A stretch of 15,022 nucleotides of DNA. Source: Echinostoma caproni. Its lineage: Eukaryota; Platyhelminthes; Trematoda; Plagiorchiida; Echinostomatidae. Shown in pieces: positions 1-10,545 of this stretch. Numbering within the stretch: position 1 is the stretch's first letter; each line of letters opens with the position of its first letter. The notes beneath the pieces are model-generated. The model was not told the DNA's origin, did not search any database, and saw nothing but the letters and a program-made list of their open reading frames with translations. The stretch covers positions 3,963-18,984 of the forward strand of contig UZAN01050401.1 of NCBI GenBank assembly GCA_900618425.1, in the 5' to 3' direction. A program made the translations under genes and the position numbers.

Positions 1-739
1 ATAGAAGAGGGGAGTTGTATCTACACACAAGCGCCGTATTACTAGAAACTAGATAAACAAAAAGATATCATAAGTTGAGATCGAATCAAAGTTTACCATG
101 AACGCCTTTCGGAACTGATACCTTTTTACCATATTTTATCGCATCTGAAAATCTGGGGGTTTTGTTCAATTAAATGAACCGGGACCCGAAATAATAACCT
201 TAGATTTTCATAACTCATGATAAAAGTGATGATGATGATGATAATAGCAGCCATTGATGTTTCTAATAACTATCATTCCATACAAAACTTTTTCAGTCTG
301 AATATGGTTTCTAGCTAATGCACCACTGGCTCTGGGTGATGAGAATCAATGGCTGGACTTGCTTTCGCTAGTGAACAGTCTAAAGCTTCGGATATTTCTG
401 ACCACATTAGAAGTAGTTTCTCACTGAGAAATGTATTTGAGACCGGATAACGCACCGAACTTAATAGGCCTTTGCCAACCTGAGGTATTTATGGTGTCGT
501 CGACATGACTATCTTTGAAGAGAATCTAAACCGTGTTACAGTCGGAGATGTGTGACTTAAAAGCAGAGTGAAGTAATTGGAAGAGACACGAATAACAAGT
601 CACAGTCTAAGATGAAATACGGAATCGCACTGGCAATCGTAGGCCGGAATCTCTCGTCACCGAGATGCAGGAAGAGGGTCACCGAATCAGCGGTTAGTTA
701 ATTGAGAGAAATCAACAGAAATAAGTAAAGTATTCAAAG
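1..739. other. Non-coding stretch, nothing recognised
   Basis: No open frame of useful length and no recognisable element is visible. The only small structures are five perfect GAT units at 228-242 and a 15-base odd palindrome at 417-431 (TTTCTCA, one central C, TGAGAAA). Intergenic or intronic DNA is the simplest reading. Confidence 0.6.
228..242. repeat. (GAT)5 microsatellite
   Basis: Five perfect tandem GAT units, followed by an imperfect AATA-rich continuation. It is short and has no evident role. Confidence 0.85.
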
Positions 740-985
740 AAACGTCATTGGTCAAATAGACCCTCACCCATAGCTTGCTTATATTATCTTCGTCAGAGAG
801 CTTCTCTTTTAACCGCACGGTTTCTGATTGGTCAAACCTATTGGCCTGTGGTTCCTTGTCTAGAAATCATAACACGTAGCCCCTAGGCTGACGTCATTTC
901 GAAGGCTTGGATCACCACACAGAGAACCCTTGTCACTTGGATGTGACGACACTCACCAACCACTCGTTTTTGATATATTTTGAAC
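740..985 (+). promoter_or_regulatory. Candidate Pol II promoter: two CCAAT boxes, CRE, TATA-like run
   Basis: Seen: the 10-mer ATTGGTCAAA occurs twice, at 747-756 and 827-836, exactly 80 bp apart. Both copies, with flanks, fit the inverted NF-Y consensus YSATTGGYY (TCATTGGTC and TGATTGGTC). A third, weaker ATTGG lies near 840. A perfect cAMP-response palindrome TGACGTCA occupies 889-896, and TATATTT lies at 974-980. Known: NF-Y and CREB/ATF sites commonly cooperate in metazoan core promoters, often within about 100 bp upstream of the start. Inferred: the order would suit plus-strand transcription starting around 1000-1010. No coding region is recognisable downstream, so a non-coding first exon, a repeat promoter or chance remain possible. 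Confidence 0.3.
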
Positions 986-2818
986 ATCCCTGAGTAACGG
1001 GCTCAGATCCGGTCCCCGTTGTCAGTCCTTGTGCATACAGCCATAAAGTAAATGGAACACTATCAGACATTTAGTCTGCTCTTCAATAAGTAGGACGGCC
1101 TTACGCGAGTGTGGAAAAGTTTAAAATGTTATCGATGGATGAGCAACCAGTAGATAGCTCAGTTATATACAATCCAAATAGATAATCGACAGCATGCGCA
1201 GAGCATCCCAACTTCGGCCTCTTTTCTAACTTGAATGCCCTCTCATCCGTTAAAAACAGCATAAAATTGGAGAAACTGGAACGAGGTACACTAAGGCAAA
1301 GTTATCAAATGATAAGAGGTACATACACAATCAATTTCAAACAGACTATCAACACGCATGGAGGTCCGCAACTTTAATTATCATCAAGTACCACTCTTTC
1401 AAACCTACCAAGCTTTTGCACATATGTGATCCGGAACAAGGTGAAGTGCCTTCCTCTCAACTCAAATTCTACCCTCGAAAATAATAAATCAATCAAGTTA
1501 GGAGTGATCAAGTAGGACTGATTCAAGTAAATAAATATTTACAATAATACGCAATGCGCTAAGTGAAATGAATAGTTGAAAACACCAGGGATTTAAACAT
1601 CAATAATCCAGGATACCAGTTGCACGTGAAATAATTCATAAAAGCATCCTCAATCAGATTGGTTCCATGAATTTTGAGGGATTATAGCTGGGAAATGGGG
1701 AGGCAGTTGAGGCACTTGAAAACGATGTGCTCACTAATTGGCTGTTAACAATTAAAAAATCAATAATAATACCNCCTGTTACTTGTGTGGCTTTGGCAAA
1801 TGGAAGATCTGAATGAGGTTTCACAAAAGCAGAAATGCAAATCTATTCAGACAGGGATATGCACACTTCTCTTGAAAACAAAAACAGTAAATGCATTATC
1901 AAATGCGTAAGAACACGTTTATATGATAGTAAGATAAAGGTTGTCGTTAAAGTGATGATAATATTCATTATATGTACCCAACAGACGGAAACCTGTTGGA
2001 GAAATGCACGATTCCTATTAGATGTCTGAAGCCCATGGTGTACTTGTAGATTATGAGCAGGAAGAGTGACCATCAAGTAGCATTTATTTTTGTTTGTTTG
2101 ACGTCCTGGTCCATCGAAGAGTTATCGAGAACATGCTTTCGAACATCCCAGTGCCGCATGCTCAGTTCCATTCACTTTTATTGTTTCCGCGGCTGAAGTA
2201 AGTGTGCGAACGAATTCAACGCTCACCACGAGGTCTAATCTTAAGGGGCAATATCCGACTACCATTCAGATCTTGTTGAAATGTTAGGAAGCGTCAGAAA
2301 GTTTGCCATGAAGAAAACGGTGCAGTTACAGCTTTTGTGGAAATTTGTTTTTCATCAAGGAAACCGCCACCGAGAAAAAGAGTGATCGATCTGCACTTGT
2401 CATCGTTGACTAAAGTTGGAACTGCAATAATATTGCAGTCAAGGAAGACAATCAATGCGAACTAATAAAAAAAGTTTAAATTATGCAGGTAAAACACTTA
2501 AATAGGATTGAAAAAATGCAATTACACAGTAATTTTGAAGTTCTTTATTCGTATGTAAACATTTATTGCTATTGGGCACATTTCCATTTTGCAATTTCAA
2601 TTTCCGCTAGGTAAACTGCTTGATAACGTTGCCTTCATGAATGCATCCCGATGTTCACTCATTCCGTACACAATGTATGCTCCCAATTTTAAGTATCTGT
2701 GAAAACATTCTGCAACAAAATTTACGGAATGAATAATAACGTACTGCTTGTAGCCCTGGTGACAACACAAATGTGACCATACAGTTATTGAGTAAGCATC
2801 ATACTCAATTTGATGTGT
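986..2818. other. Non-coding stretch, nothing recognised
   Basis: Two antisense open frames of about 65 to 77 codons overlap around 1835-2076 but resemble nothing and carry no splice or promoter support. One ambiguous base sits at 1774. A perfect inverted repeat at 2421-2439 is listed separately. I see no gene or identifiable transposon. Confidence 0.55.
2421..2439. repeat. Perfect 9-bp inverted repeat with 1-base centre
   Basis: ACTGCAATA at 2421-2429 and TATTGCAGT at 2431-2439 are exact reverse complements around a single A. An overlapping alternative pairing exists between TTGACT near 2406 and AGTCAA at 2437-2442. It could be a protein-binding palindrome, or coincidence in AT-rich DNA. 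Confidence 0.7.
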
Positions 2819-3079
2819 CTAATACAATACATACACTGAACGTCTGTCCGAGGTGCAATAGATGCTATCACTGAGTACGATCATCAAAGTGTACTCCGAA
2901 GCTGACCACGCAAAGCACATCAGTTGGTCATGCACCAGATGACCTGTTTCTAGTTGTACATCAATGATCATCATTCCCGTAGCACCCGGTAAATGGCGCT
3001 CACCAAGGTGAGGCATCTTGTTTGATTGATGGTGGTAATAGTCGCCCAATATTAGGGTTTGTTATTGGCATACTTTGAG

Positions 3080-3260
3080 CCGATATTCGAACCCTGCCGC
3101 CACTGATTAAACCTTGATGGTAGACGGCTTCTTTGTTGTTGGGCCCTAAACCACGTCTGTGCTGTTGGACCTTAATGTGATTCGGGTAATTCCACAGCCT
3201 CAACTACCGGTTATCATGAGACAACAGTGCCCCCGCGACTATGGTGGGGGGCACCTCATT
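3080..3260 (-). mobile_element. Possible tRNA-derived SINE remnant
   Basis: Read on the minus strand, TGGTTTAGGGC (3153-3143) fits a Pol III A box and GGTTCGAATAT (3093-3083) matches the B-box consensus GGTTCGANNCC at 9 of 11 positions. They are 60 nt apart start to start, longer than the roughly 44 nt of a normal tRNA but tolerable in a degenerate SINE. No tRNA cloverleaf can be drawn with confidence. The sequence stays open in overlapping minus-strand frames (2819-3049 and 3000-3203), but I recognise no protein there. No poly(A), target-site duplication or second copy in this window was found, so boundaries are approximate. Confidence 0.35.
3227..3254. repeat. Stable small hairpin (8-bp perfect stem)
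   Basis: GTGCCCCC (3227-3234) pairs perfectly with GGGGGCAC (3247-3254) across a 12-nt loop. Six of the eight pairs are G-C, which makes it unusually stable for this AT-rich surrounding. It adjoins the SINE-like segment and may be part of the same repeat. Confidence 0.75.
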
Positions 3261-3586
3261 TGCTCTTTATCTCCAAATGCTATAAAAACATTCGATCAAC
3301 GTAATTGTAAGAAACCTTACGAGATCAAATTTACAGATGTGAGAAATCTATTAGAAGGAAAATGCATCAGACAAAAAAGGATTTGTCTCTGTTCCAACAC
3401 AGACCAAAATTACCAACGTTTTTCTCTCTTGATTTCATTAACAGTCATGGCAATACCGATGATTTTATAAATCTTTCTATAGATAACCAGATATGTACTG
3501 GCTCAGAATCCTCAGAATGAACGGACACAAAAGTACGAGCGTGCATTAATAATCGCCTTCACCGCCTATTCTGACTGCTTTACGTA

Positions 3587-3655
3587 GACCGAACTCGGTC
3601 ATCGCACGCCACTTGGTAGGAAGCGCTCGCAAGCTAGACCGGAGAACGTGTTCTC
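3587..3655. repeat. Two 6-2-6 palindromes 55 bp apart
   Basis: GACCGA-AC-TCGGTC fills 3587-3600 and GAGAAC-GT-GTTCTC fills 3642-3655, the second extendable by an outer ACC/GGT pairing with one bulged base. Both have the same architecture of 6-base arms and a 2-base centre. They sit between a TACGTA palindrome (3581-3586) and a bZIP-like TTACGTCA near 3663. A dense cis-regulatory patch is possible, but no gene start is visible. Confidence 0.5.
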
Positions 3656-3660
3656 GGTTT

Positions 3661-4658
3661 TGTTACGTCATCGCAACAAACACCTGTTAAAAATACTTGA
3701 GGCATTATCGATCACTCACAACACACTACGTTGTGTCCAGAAGCGTACGACCTTTGTCCTTGACCTACCGTGGCACACCCACACCCACACACCATAATAC
3801 CCCACTAAATTTCTTATTTCACTCCATCTGCCTATCTTGTTTTGTTATGCATTAGCGACCGATGAGCTTATACGAAAAGACTTCCTCTGGTCGTGTTTGT
3901 CTTCTGATCTGTCTGTTCAAACTCATTACCAGATCTAAACGTTTCAACTCCTAGTCTATTAAATCTTCTCTCAGCTAATAAAGTTTGCACGTACATGTCT
4001 GGCTACGGACTGACCACGTACCAGAGGAGATATGGGTGTGTTTCATGCTTCCGGTGCTTATGCATGTGCTTTGTTGTCCGCCTGTTTGGGGGTAAATGTT
4101 TCTCCACTCTGCTTCATTCTCACACTTTATTCTCCACAGATTCCATGGTATTGTAAATTCTGTAACCGCCCGTTTCACAGACTATATGCGTTTCATTGCT
4201 ATAGTCTGCCATGTGGACGCAGTTGTAGTCACGACGACCGACCGACGGACCGAGTGGCCGACCAACCAGTCATTCAGTCAACTTTGAGTAGACCGTACTC
4301 ATTTTCCAACATTATACTGTGTATCCCTACCTCACCCCCTTAAAACTAGTCTCACCATTCATATGATGACGGAGAAGTAAATCGTTAGACAAACTGTTCT
4401 CGTGTGTGCCACGGAGAATTGGATTTTGGGAGAATTCGGTTACCATAGTGATGATACGTGTGTTTCATCTGAGCCGCCTCATGCAAGGTCCGGTGTGCAC
4501 GCAACGGATTCAAATAAAATTTTCCATCTCACAGTAAAACTACTGTAGCACCGTTGATTAATGTGCAGTTCCACGTGTACTGACTGCATACGAACACCTA
4601 TGGCGTCATGAGATCGAATTTATTCATTTTGTGCACATGCTATTATGGTATGAGTAAA
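3661..4658. other. Non-coding stretch with simple repeats
   Basis: It contains an (ACACCC)-type run at 3774-3793 and a degenerate GACC-rich run at 4234-4265. Open frames of 63 to 103 codons on both strands around 3975-4343 overlap each other and have no recognisable domain. Nothing else is identified. Confidence 0.5.
3774..3793. repeat. CACACC-type microsatellite
   Basis: About three imperfect units of a CACACC motif followed by CACACACC. Confidence 0.7.
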
Positions 4659-4697
4659 CCACCCATCCATCCACCACCACCCCCCACACACACACAA
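4659..4697. repeat. Compound CCAT / CAC / CA microsatellite
   Basis: CCAT units pass into CAC units, a short C run and then five CA units. This is a typical slippage-prone compound microsatellite. Confidence 0.85.
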
Positions 4698-5700
4698 AAC
4701 TTGGCCCTTCTCCAAACGGCGTTTGCACACTACAGAACTAACCATGAAATGCCTAATTGATACAGCAAGAGGGAAAATTGCGCACTTAGGATAACCATCA
4801 CTCGGTTTCATTAGAGTTCACGGGGGTCACCACATTTGGAGATGAGGACCGGTGTTTATTTTCGACTGTTCTATTAGTCGTATTGGTATGATGTTATCTG
4901 TGATTACCACACGCTGGAATGAAGCTAAGTCCCGGACAAAACTTTCTGTGCAATACAAAGCGCCTATTCAGTTTGAATGTTGTGTTCAAGTCTCGGTTAG
5001 ATTCCAGTCAGAACCCTCTCTTGCAGATTGCCAGTTAAGCCTCTCCTGTCTGTCAACGGTTTCACCTAAATCTGAGACTCAGGCCAAATTCGGCTGCCCT
5101 GAGCATCCATTTACATTGGGTAGTCTACCGAAACCTTAGGTCCCATGTAAATTACGTTGACATTAACATTTACGTAAACTCTTAGTCTGACAGGTGTGAC
5201 GTAAAGAAAGCCATCTACGAATCAAGTGTTACACACATTAACTCGAAAATTTCTGATAACTCCACTGATGTTGATGAGTTATTTCATCTCAAGGGGTTCA
5301 AAATACGCGATAGTGAAACGTTATAAAGCTGAGTATAACCATGCTTCTGTGAGTTTTACCTACAGAAACAGAAGTGGGATTTTCCACGCAGCAGTCAAGA
5401 TATGCACTGTTTATTGGGTCCCGAAAGGGGACTTTTCGATACACCTGCGACGAAAAGCTTCCGAAATAATAATTTCTACCGATAAAGAAATTACCACGTC
5501 CAACTCTCTTTTGGTAATATCATTCGAAATCAACTGAGGGCAATTATATATACAGACAGCTTACAAAGGTACTCCTAATAGTGCCACATTTGTAAAACTC
5601 ATATATAGAATGGTTTTAACATTGACATCTACAAAATTAGTTCTCGGGAAAACTGGTTACTCTAAATGATCATTCTCCATATCACGTTTGACGCGAGTAC
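4698..5700. other. Unassigned region with two ~100-codon open frames
   Basis: Plus-strand frames are open at 4852-5139 (95 codons) and 5226-5537 (103 codons), but both begin at GTG, not ATG. Neither translation shows a signal peptide, domain motif or repeat that I recognise, and no convincing splice acceptor and donor pair frames either of them. At this base composition such lengths are expected by chance. Treated as non-coding. Confidence 0.5.
5418..5457 (+). repeat. Two overlapping hairpins, one with a GAAAG loop
   Basis: GTCCC (5418-5422) pairs with GGGAC (5428-5432) around a GAAAG loop. CTTTTCG (5432-5438) pairs with CGAAAAG (5451-5457) around 12 nt. They share one base and could almost stack as adjacent stems in RNA. 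No gene context explains them. Confidence 0.5.
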
Positions 5701-7299
5701 TGTCAGCTGTTGGCTAACCGGGCAATTTCTCGGTGCTTTGTTAAACGTTCGAGATTATGGATGATTCCAAAATCAAATGCCTACAACTTCCGTCCAGCCT
5801 CCTCGAACCTAAAATCATCGAGCGAATCTGTGGATTGTGCCCAGATGATAGGAATTACAGATACGGCGCCAAAAATAACCATTGGTGAACGAAAATATAT
5901 AGGTACAAAACGGGGAAAATAAAAACAGTCAACTTCGAAGAGTAAAAAACTTTTGTTTGTTTACTGCACGCCAGACAAATGAATCGGTTAATTGAAAGAA
6001 CTCTGCTGGCACGAAATCCGTTCTTCTGCTTTCGCAAAAGTATCAAATAAAGTTCCTTTTATACCTAACAAATTAAAACGTGAACACAGATGAATTGATT
6101 GACCTGCGGTTCTTTGTTAGGACTCTGTAGAATCCAAGTTATGCAACAGTTATTTGCAAGGATTGAATAATTTGTTTGGCTGTTCACTGAAGTCAGGTAA
6201 TCACAATTGTGCAGAATGTTCAATAACGAACCACGATACTAAGAGACCTCTTTCGGTGCTAAAATGAAATTAATTGATAATAATATTATTATAACCAAAG
6301 GGCACTACCTAAATCTTTCTTCACATATCACTCCATTAGTTGGAATGTCAGAAGGAAAATTCTTTGATTAAGTTGTCTGGGTATTTCGTCACGTGCTAGA
6401 CAGATGCAGATTAGAGTAAAACTCAAGGTCACGTTCGCAGCCTTGGCTTTCGAGAACAAATGTCTGAAACCGAAAACATTGCACGTTCAAGTAAAATATT
6501 TTGTAGTCTGAGTGATAGCCAAATAACTAATGTTTTCTCTTATGACGTTTCATCGTGAATATGTGGGCACAACCAATAAATGTTCACAGTCTAGAGTACT
6601 ACACCCTAAAAGTTGTGTTAATTTACCGCCCATTATAAGTAGAAGTCCCATTCTGAGATTCCGTATGGATATCACATCACATCATTTTGAGTTATTTTTT
6701 TCGAGGACACGATGACCTCAAGCTTACACTGAAGGCTACAAAATATTAGTGAAGTGAAACAAGGATATGTATCACGAGGAATGGTAAGTGAGGAAACAAC
6801 GGGAAGCTTTTAAAATCCGTGATGCTGTTACCAATGTGGTCGCATGTTGCTTGCCATTTTCAAGTAGATATTTTCCGTGTGAAGAATACTGTTCAGCACG
6901 AATTTTCGTACAGATTGATTCATGTCAAGCCCCAAGGGGATAAATGTTCAGCTGCTAGCTAATCACCCTTCTTTGATGGGAATAACATGGTAGAGACAAA
7001 AGGAATGATGAAACACAGCATGCATAAGCAATTAAGTAAACTCAACTAAGTGTGACTTGTAAGGATTTCATGACAAGTTCAGCGTTGGTAAGAAACTGTG
7101 CAACGGTACAATGTTATGGTACCTCCTGCTATGTGCTTATACTTGGAGCTGTTGGTAGTTGTAAACATACGTTTACTATGGTGTGAATGCAGAGGGTGAG
7201 ATGGGTCTAGCAGTATCGTGGTTTGTAAGTTTCTCATAAGCAGTAAAAAGCTGTGAAATTATGAACTGCACATAAAGTTTACGAGGTATGCTAATGTGG
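5701..7299. other. Non-coding stretch, nothing recognised
   Basis: Open frames are 63 to 70 codons at most and lack recognisable content. The only structure noted is a 16-base perfect A/T palindrome at 6277-6292, which is weak evidence in such AT-rich sequence. Confidence 0.55.
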
Positions 7300-7659
7300 C
7301 TGTTTCTCCAATCGCATCATTCGATGTCCCACGTGCAAACTGCTCGTCTACGCTTGCCCGCTGTCATTCCATGCCACTCGGTTGTCCCTCAGTTCGGTGT
7401 TTTGTCTGAATAACCCCATGTGCTCTTCCCAACCTCGTGCATTATTTGTGGATTCGAATATCTCATTGGCATGTGGTCTCACGTCCACTTAATACGATCC
7501 CACATTCGGTAATCCCGCATTCCCATGTTTCATCTCCGGTCCCTCTCTGCCTCTTCGTCTGATGATCTTGCTGGTTCCCACGGTTTCATCTTCCCCCGCT
7601 TTTTTATGTCACCGGACTGGTTTCACTTCTCATTGCGGAGATTTTGTCTTTTCTTTTAG
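7300..7659 (+). other. Pyrimidine-rich stretch on the plus strand
   Basis: From about 7320 the plus strand becomes visibly C and T rich, ending in a T/C tract followed by AG at 7658-7659. This composition is typical of intron sequence upstream of a 3' splice site. No transposon signature was seen. Confidence 0.35.
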
Positions 7660-7726
7660 CTTTTTGTGCTGGCTCCATTGGCACGTTCGTGGCTTGACTT
7701 CGATCCCTCGGTCCGCCCAGGTGGAG
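7660..7726 (+). CDS. Possible small internal exon (67 nt)
   Basis: A polypyrimidine tract of mostly T runs into AG at 7658-7659, a good 3' splice-site shape. Sixty-seven bases later GAG|GTATGT at 7724-7732 matches the donor consensus well, with an alternative CAG|GTGGAG giving a 61-nt exon ending at 7720. One frame across the segment is open and reads roughly LFVLAPLARSWLDFDPSVRP, continuing open beyond the donor to about 7869. I do not recognise the peptide. Flatworms use small exons, including micro-exon genes in schistosomes, so the architecture is plausible. No flanking exon was identified and splice-site look-alikes are common, so this is a weak call. Confidence 0.18.
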
Positions 7727-8602
7727 GTATGTATGAGTCTCCTGATTGCATATATTATCTAAATAGAACAGTACCGTTTTGTGATGATCCGGAACTTATC
7801 CTTCTGGACTCGCTTGGGTTCGCGTACACCAGTAGTCGTACCTTTTGGAAACTGGCCTCAACTATTTAACGGTTTTGGCATCAGTTACGAAGGCTTTCGG
7901 TTCGAATCAATATGAGTCTTTTGACCCCTTTTGGCTCATCTTTGGTTCGCTTGTTTGAAATTAGCATTAAGTAGACTGCTTGAGTTTCTTTTCTGTTACA
8001 CCATTACACGTTTTGCTACCGAAGCATTGAGTTATCTGTGAGAAATCGCTGAGAATATCTCGTCTGATCACTTCACAGTTGCTTTATGCCTTTTAGATCT
8101 CATCAGTAGTAGTCATTCACGGATGTACCTGGGTTTCAAACTTGGATACGAGGTTTTGTGAATTTGCGCGCTATCCAAGCAAGCCCCAGAAATTTGTATC
8201 ACTTTCACGTAAAGCACCCGCCCAACATTCTGCATTTGGTTTAGTGGATGAGGGTTGGCGTTTATGGGGTTCCCTGTGGAAGTGGTTTGTGTGAGGAATA
8301 CACATTATAAACATTATAAACAAGAACAAAAACGAGGTATTGTAAACTTATTGGATTTGCTTGTGAGAAATGATCGGTTGTGTGTAGTGTAAATGCAATA
8401 CTTTCTTTCTCTGCTCATCCAATCGAAACTCACCGGAAAGATGTTCATACACAGTCTGTAGTTTTGAAACAACCGATAGATACTACACGTTCCCTTGTCG
8501 GTTGAGCAACAATATCCGTGGTGCTTTCTATTATTGGATAATATTGTCAGAAAATGCGCATTCTTCATAATGGAGATGAGTGGAGTTGCTTAGACTGATT
8601 GA
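7727..8602. other. Non-coding stretch with isolated Pol III box look-alikes
   Basis: GGTTCGAATCA at 7899-7909 is a 10 of 11 match to the B box, and TGGTTTAGTGG at 8237-8247 fits the A-box consensus. Neither has a correctly spaced, convincing partner or a paired T-arm. They may be worn SINE fragments or chance. Nothing else is recognised. Confidence 0.35.
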
Positions 8603-8618
8603 CAGATAGCGCTGTCTG
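8603..8618. repeat. 16-base palindrome with one wobble
   Basis: CAGATAGC abuts GCTGTCTG. The arms pair completely if one T:G wobble is allowed, with the exact centre AGCGCT. No function is evident. Confidence 0.5.
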
Positions 8619-8919
8619 CGTTCAAAGCTGATATAGGTAATAAAAACAATTATAATAGATTTCTCTTTTATTAAATAACCGAATGGGTAATTCATTTTCC
8701 AGAAATATCAACCCCAAGGCTGTCATGGCTTACAAAAACTTGAGCTTGTGCTCTGTGCTCATCATCATTTTAACAGCTCCCGACTGTCTGCACCGTATGG
8801 GTTTGGAGCCTGGAATTATGCAAATCTCTTGCAATTTCATAATGACAGCAACAGACTGCCTACGAAACGATTCTCTTAAATCCATCAGTTTATTCAAATA
8901 TCATTTGGACATCAAATGA

Positions 8920-10427
8920 CGGAAAAGCTCATTTCGAGGTTGAACGCGATAACACATACCAGTTCAGTTCAATTACTGATCTTTACAGGTTCCGGTTTAA
9001 TAAAGCATACACACCGATTGGAAAAATCTGTCGTGTTTTGAGAAGCAATCCGTAGATGAAATCGATTTCCCAGTGTTGAGTGATTTATCCCATAAGGATT
9101 AAAACTGGTTGTAAGCAAATACCTTTCTGAATCCACATTCTCCGGTGTGACCTATCTGGAGAAAAATGTACTGCAGATATTGATTCTGAGCATCCGTTTG
9201 AATTCGACCGTTTTTTCCAAGGTGGGGGGAGGGGCTGCATATGCGATTGTTGGTTGGAATTGTAAAACATGCTCAAACCAAACCGATCAAGTGATGATAG
9301 TGCTCCCACAGTGATTAAAATGCCTTGATAAAAAAGGACACGAACAGTACTACTAGTCTGTGTTTGAAAGAGAGTACAGTGCAAATTAGACGAAGGTATG
9401 ATGGCATAATGATGATCTAGGGTACGAAAATAAGAACTGTTCTAGAACCAGCCACGCACATTATCCTCAAAAGAGATGAACACATCACTCAACCATGTAA
9501 AATGAAATTTACGTGAAACAAAACGGTTGGTTAATTGTTTACCCAATCACCGAGATTTTAACCGCAATCAATCTGAACAACACAGAAACCATTACTCAGA
9601 GTACAACAGCAACAGCAACATAATCACTAACTGCCTGATGTGCTACGCGTATTCGTTAGGTGAGTCTCATCTAAAACATTAAAAGGGCAGTCAGAACAGT
9701 AGAGTTACCCGGATACGAGTGATTATATTACATCAACCCCGTTCTGGCTTCTCATCGAATCCCGTAAACATGTAATTCAACCTTCAGACATGAATACTAT
9801 TTACAATAAAGAACAACGAGAAGTCACCAAAGAACAAACGGAAAACATTTCTATTAGAAATGCGATTGTTTTGACGCTAATTCGTGGTTCCAATTCAATT
9901 AGTGTGTGCATATATATAACGCTCATCAGCCCTCACTGAGCACACTTGTTTATGAGTGCCCGGTGGTTATTCGTTCAGATCTAAGCTTAGCTGCATGGGC
10001 ATAGCGCAGTATTCCACGCAGCGTTAAAGTATCACCTTGATAGATCGAATTTGTGAATTCCTTCCCTGGTGTTTGTTCTAAAATAATCGGGGACAAGTGC
10101 ATCGGTTCTTGGCTTTTTTTGAAAACAAACAATCAATCAATTCGAATCAAACTCGGATAGTTGCACTCAAAATTTAGTTGCAATCCACGGATCGTTTATT
10201 GCCATTTACTCAAAAATTGGGATGGTCAGAAGAATTGACTATTCCTCTAATTTGTCTCCGTCGTCATCATCGTTGTTGTTGTTGTAACTTGTCCTCTGTA
10301 GGCGTGACGTAATTGATGCAATCGTCCACCATGCAGGCCTCCATTATCTTGTCCTATACTGTTATAGGCCTACATGTGTAATATGACTATACTCCGGTCT
10401 CTCGCATCACAGTGGATTGAATAGAGA
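8920..10427. other. Non-coding stretch, nothing recognised
   Basis: Minus-strand open frames at 9085-9384 and 9950-10132 show no domain. A G-rich run lies at 9221-9234, a short CAACAG repeat at 9604-9618 and a short GTT run around 10270-10285. No gene or transposon could be supported. Confidence 0.5.
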
Positions 10428-10545
10428 TGCGCGACAAGATGTCCCTCGGCTCGTGCCCCCGCAGCTGGAGACGATACGAAACTTTGCGAGCAACCAAAAG
10501 ACGGCGATGAACGGCGGTAGGAATGAGGGACACGGGTTGGCAAGG
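10428..10545. other. CpG-dense, GC-rich patch
   Basis: About 115 bases contain roughly a dozen CpG dinucleotides and several GC-rich words, in contrast with the AT-rich flanks. The minus strand is open for 91 codons (10407-10682) and one plus frame is open for over 40 codons. I recognise no protein. A fragment of a dispersed repeat is one explanation for the sharp composition change. Confidence 0.35.

Noticed and set aside
4145..4230. Zinc-finger-like cysteines in a plus-strand frame (CKFCNRPF...)
   Set aside because: The histidine spacing does not fit C2H2 or other finger patterns, and the frame lacks neighbouring fingers.
5428..5438. NF-kB-like GGGGACTTTTC
   Set aside because: It deviates from the consensus at the 3' half-site and has no promoter context; a single such word is expected by chance.
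6277..6292. 16-base A/T palindrome as an origin or terminator
   Set aside because: Only A and T bases in an AT-rich neighbourhood, with no accompanying elements.
1623..7335. CACGTG E-boxes (near 1623, 4572, 6391 and 7329)
   Set aside because: About four occurrences of a 6-base palindrome are expected in 15 kb.
7559..7565. CTGATGA as a hammerhead start
   Set aside because: No adjoining stem II and no GAAA at a suitable distance. The same holds for CTGATGA at 12684-12690.
7853..7909. Possible tRNA gene (TGGC... to GGTTCGAATCA, 46 nt spacing)
   Set aside because: The bases flanking the T-loop do not pair (TTCGG against CAATA), and no acceptor or anticodon arm can be drawn.
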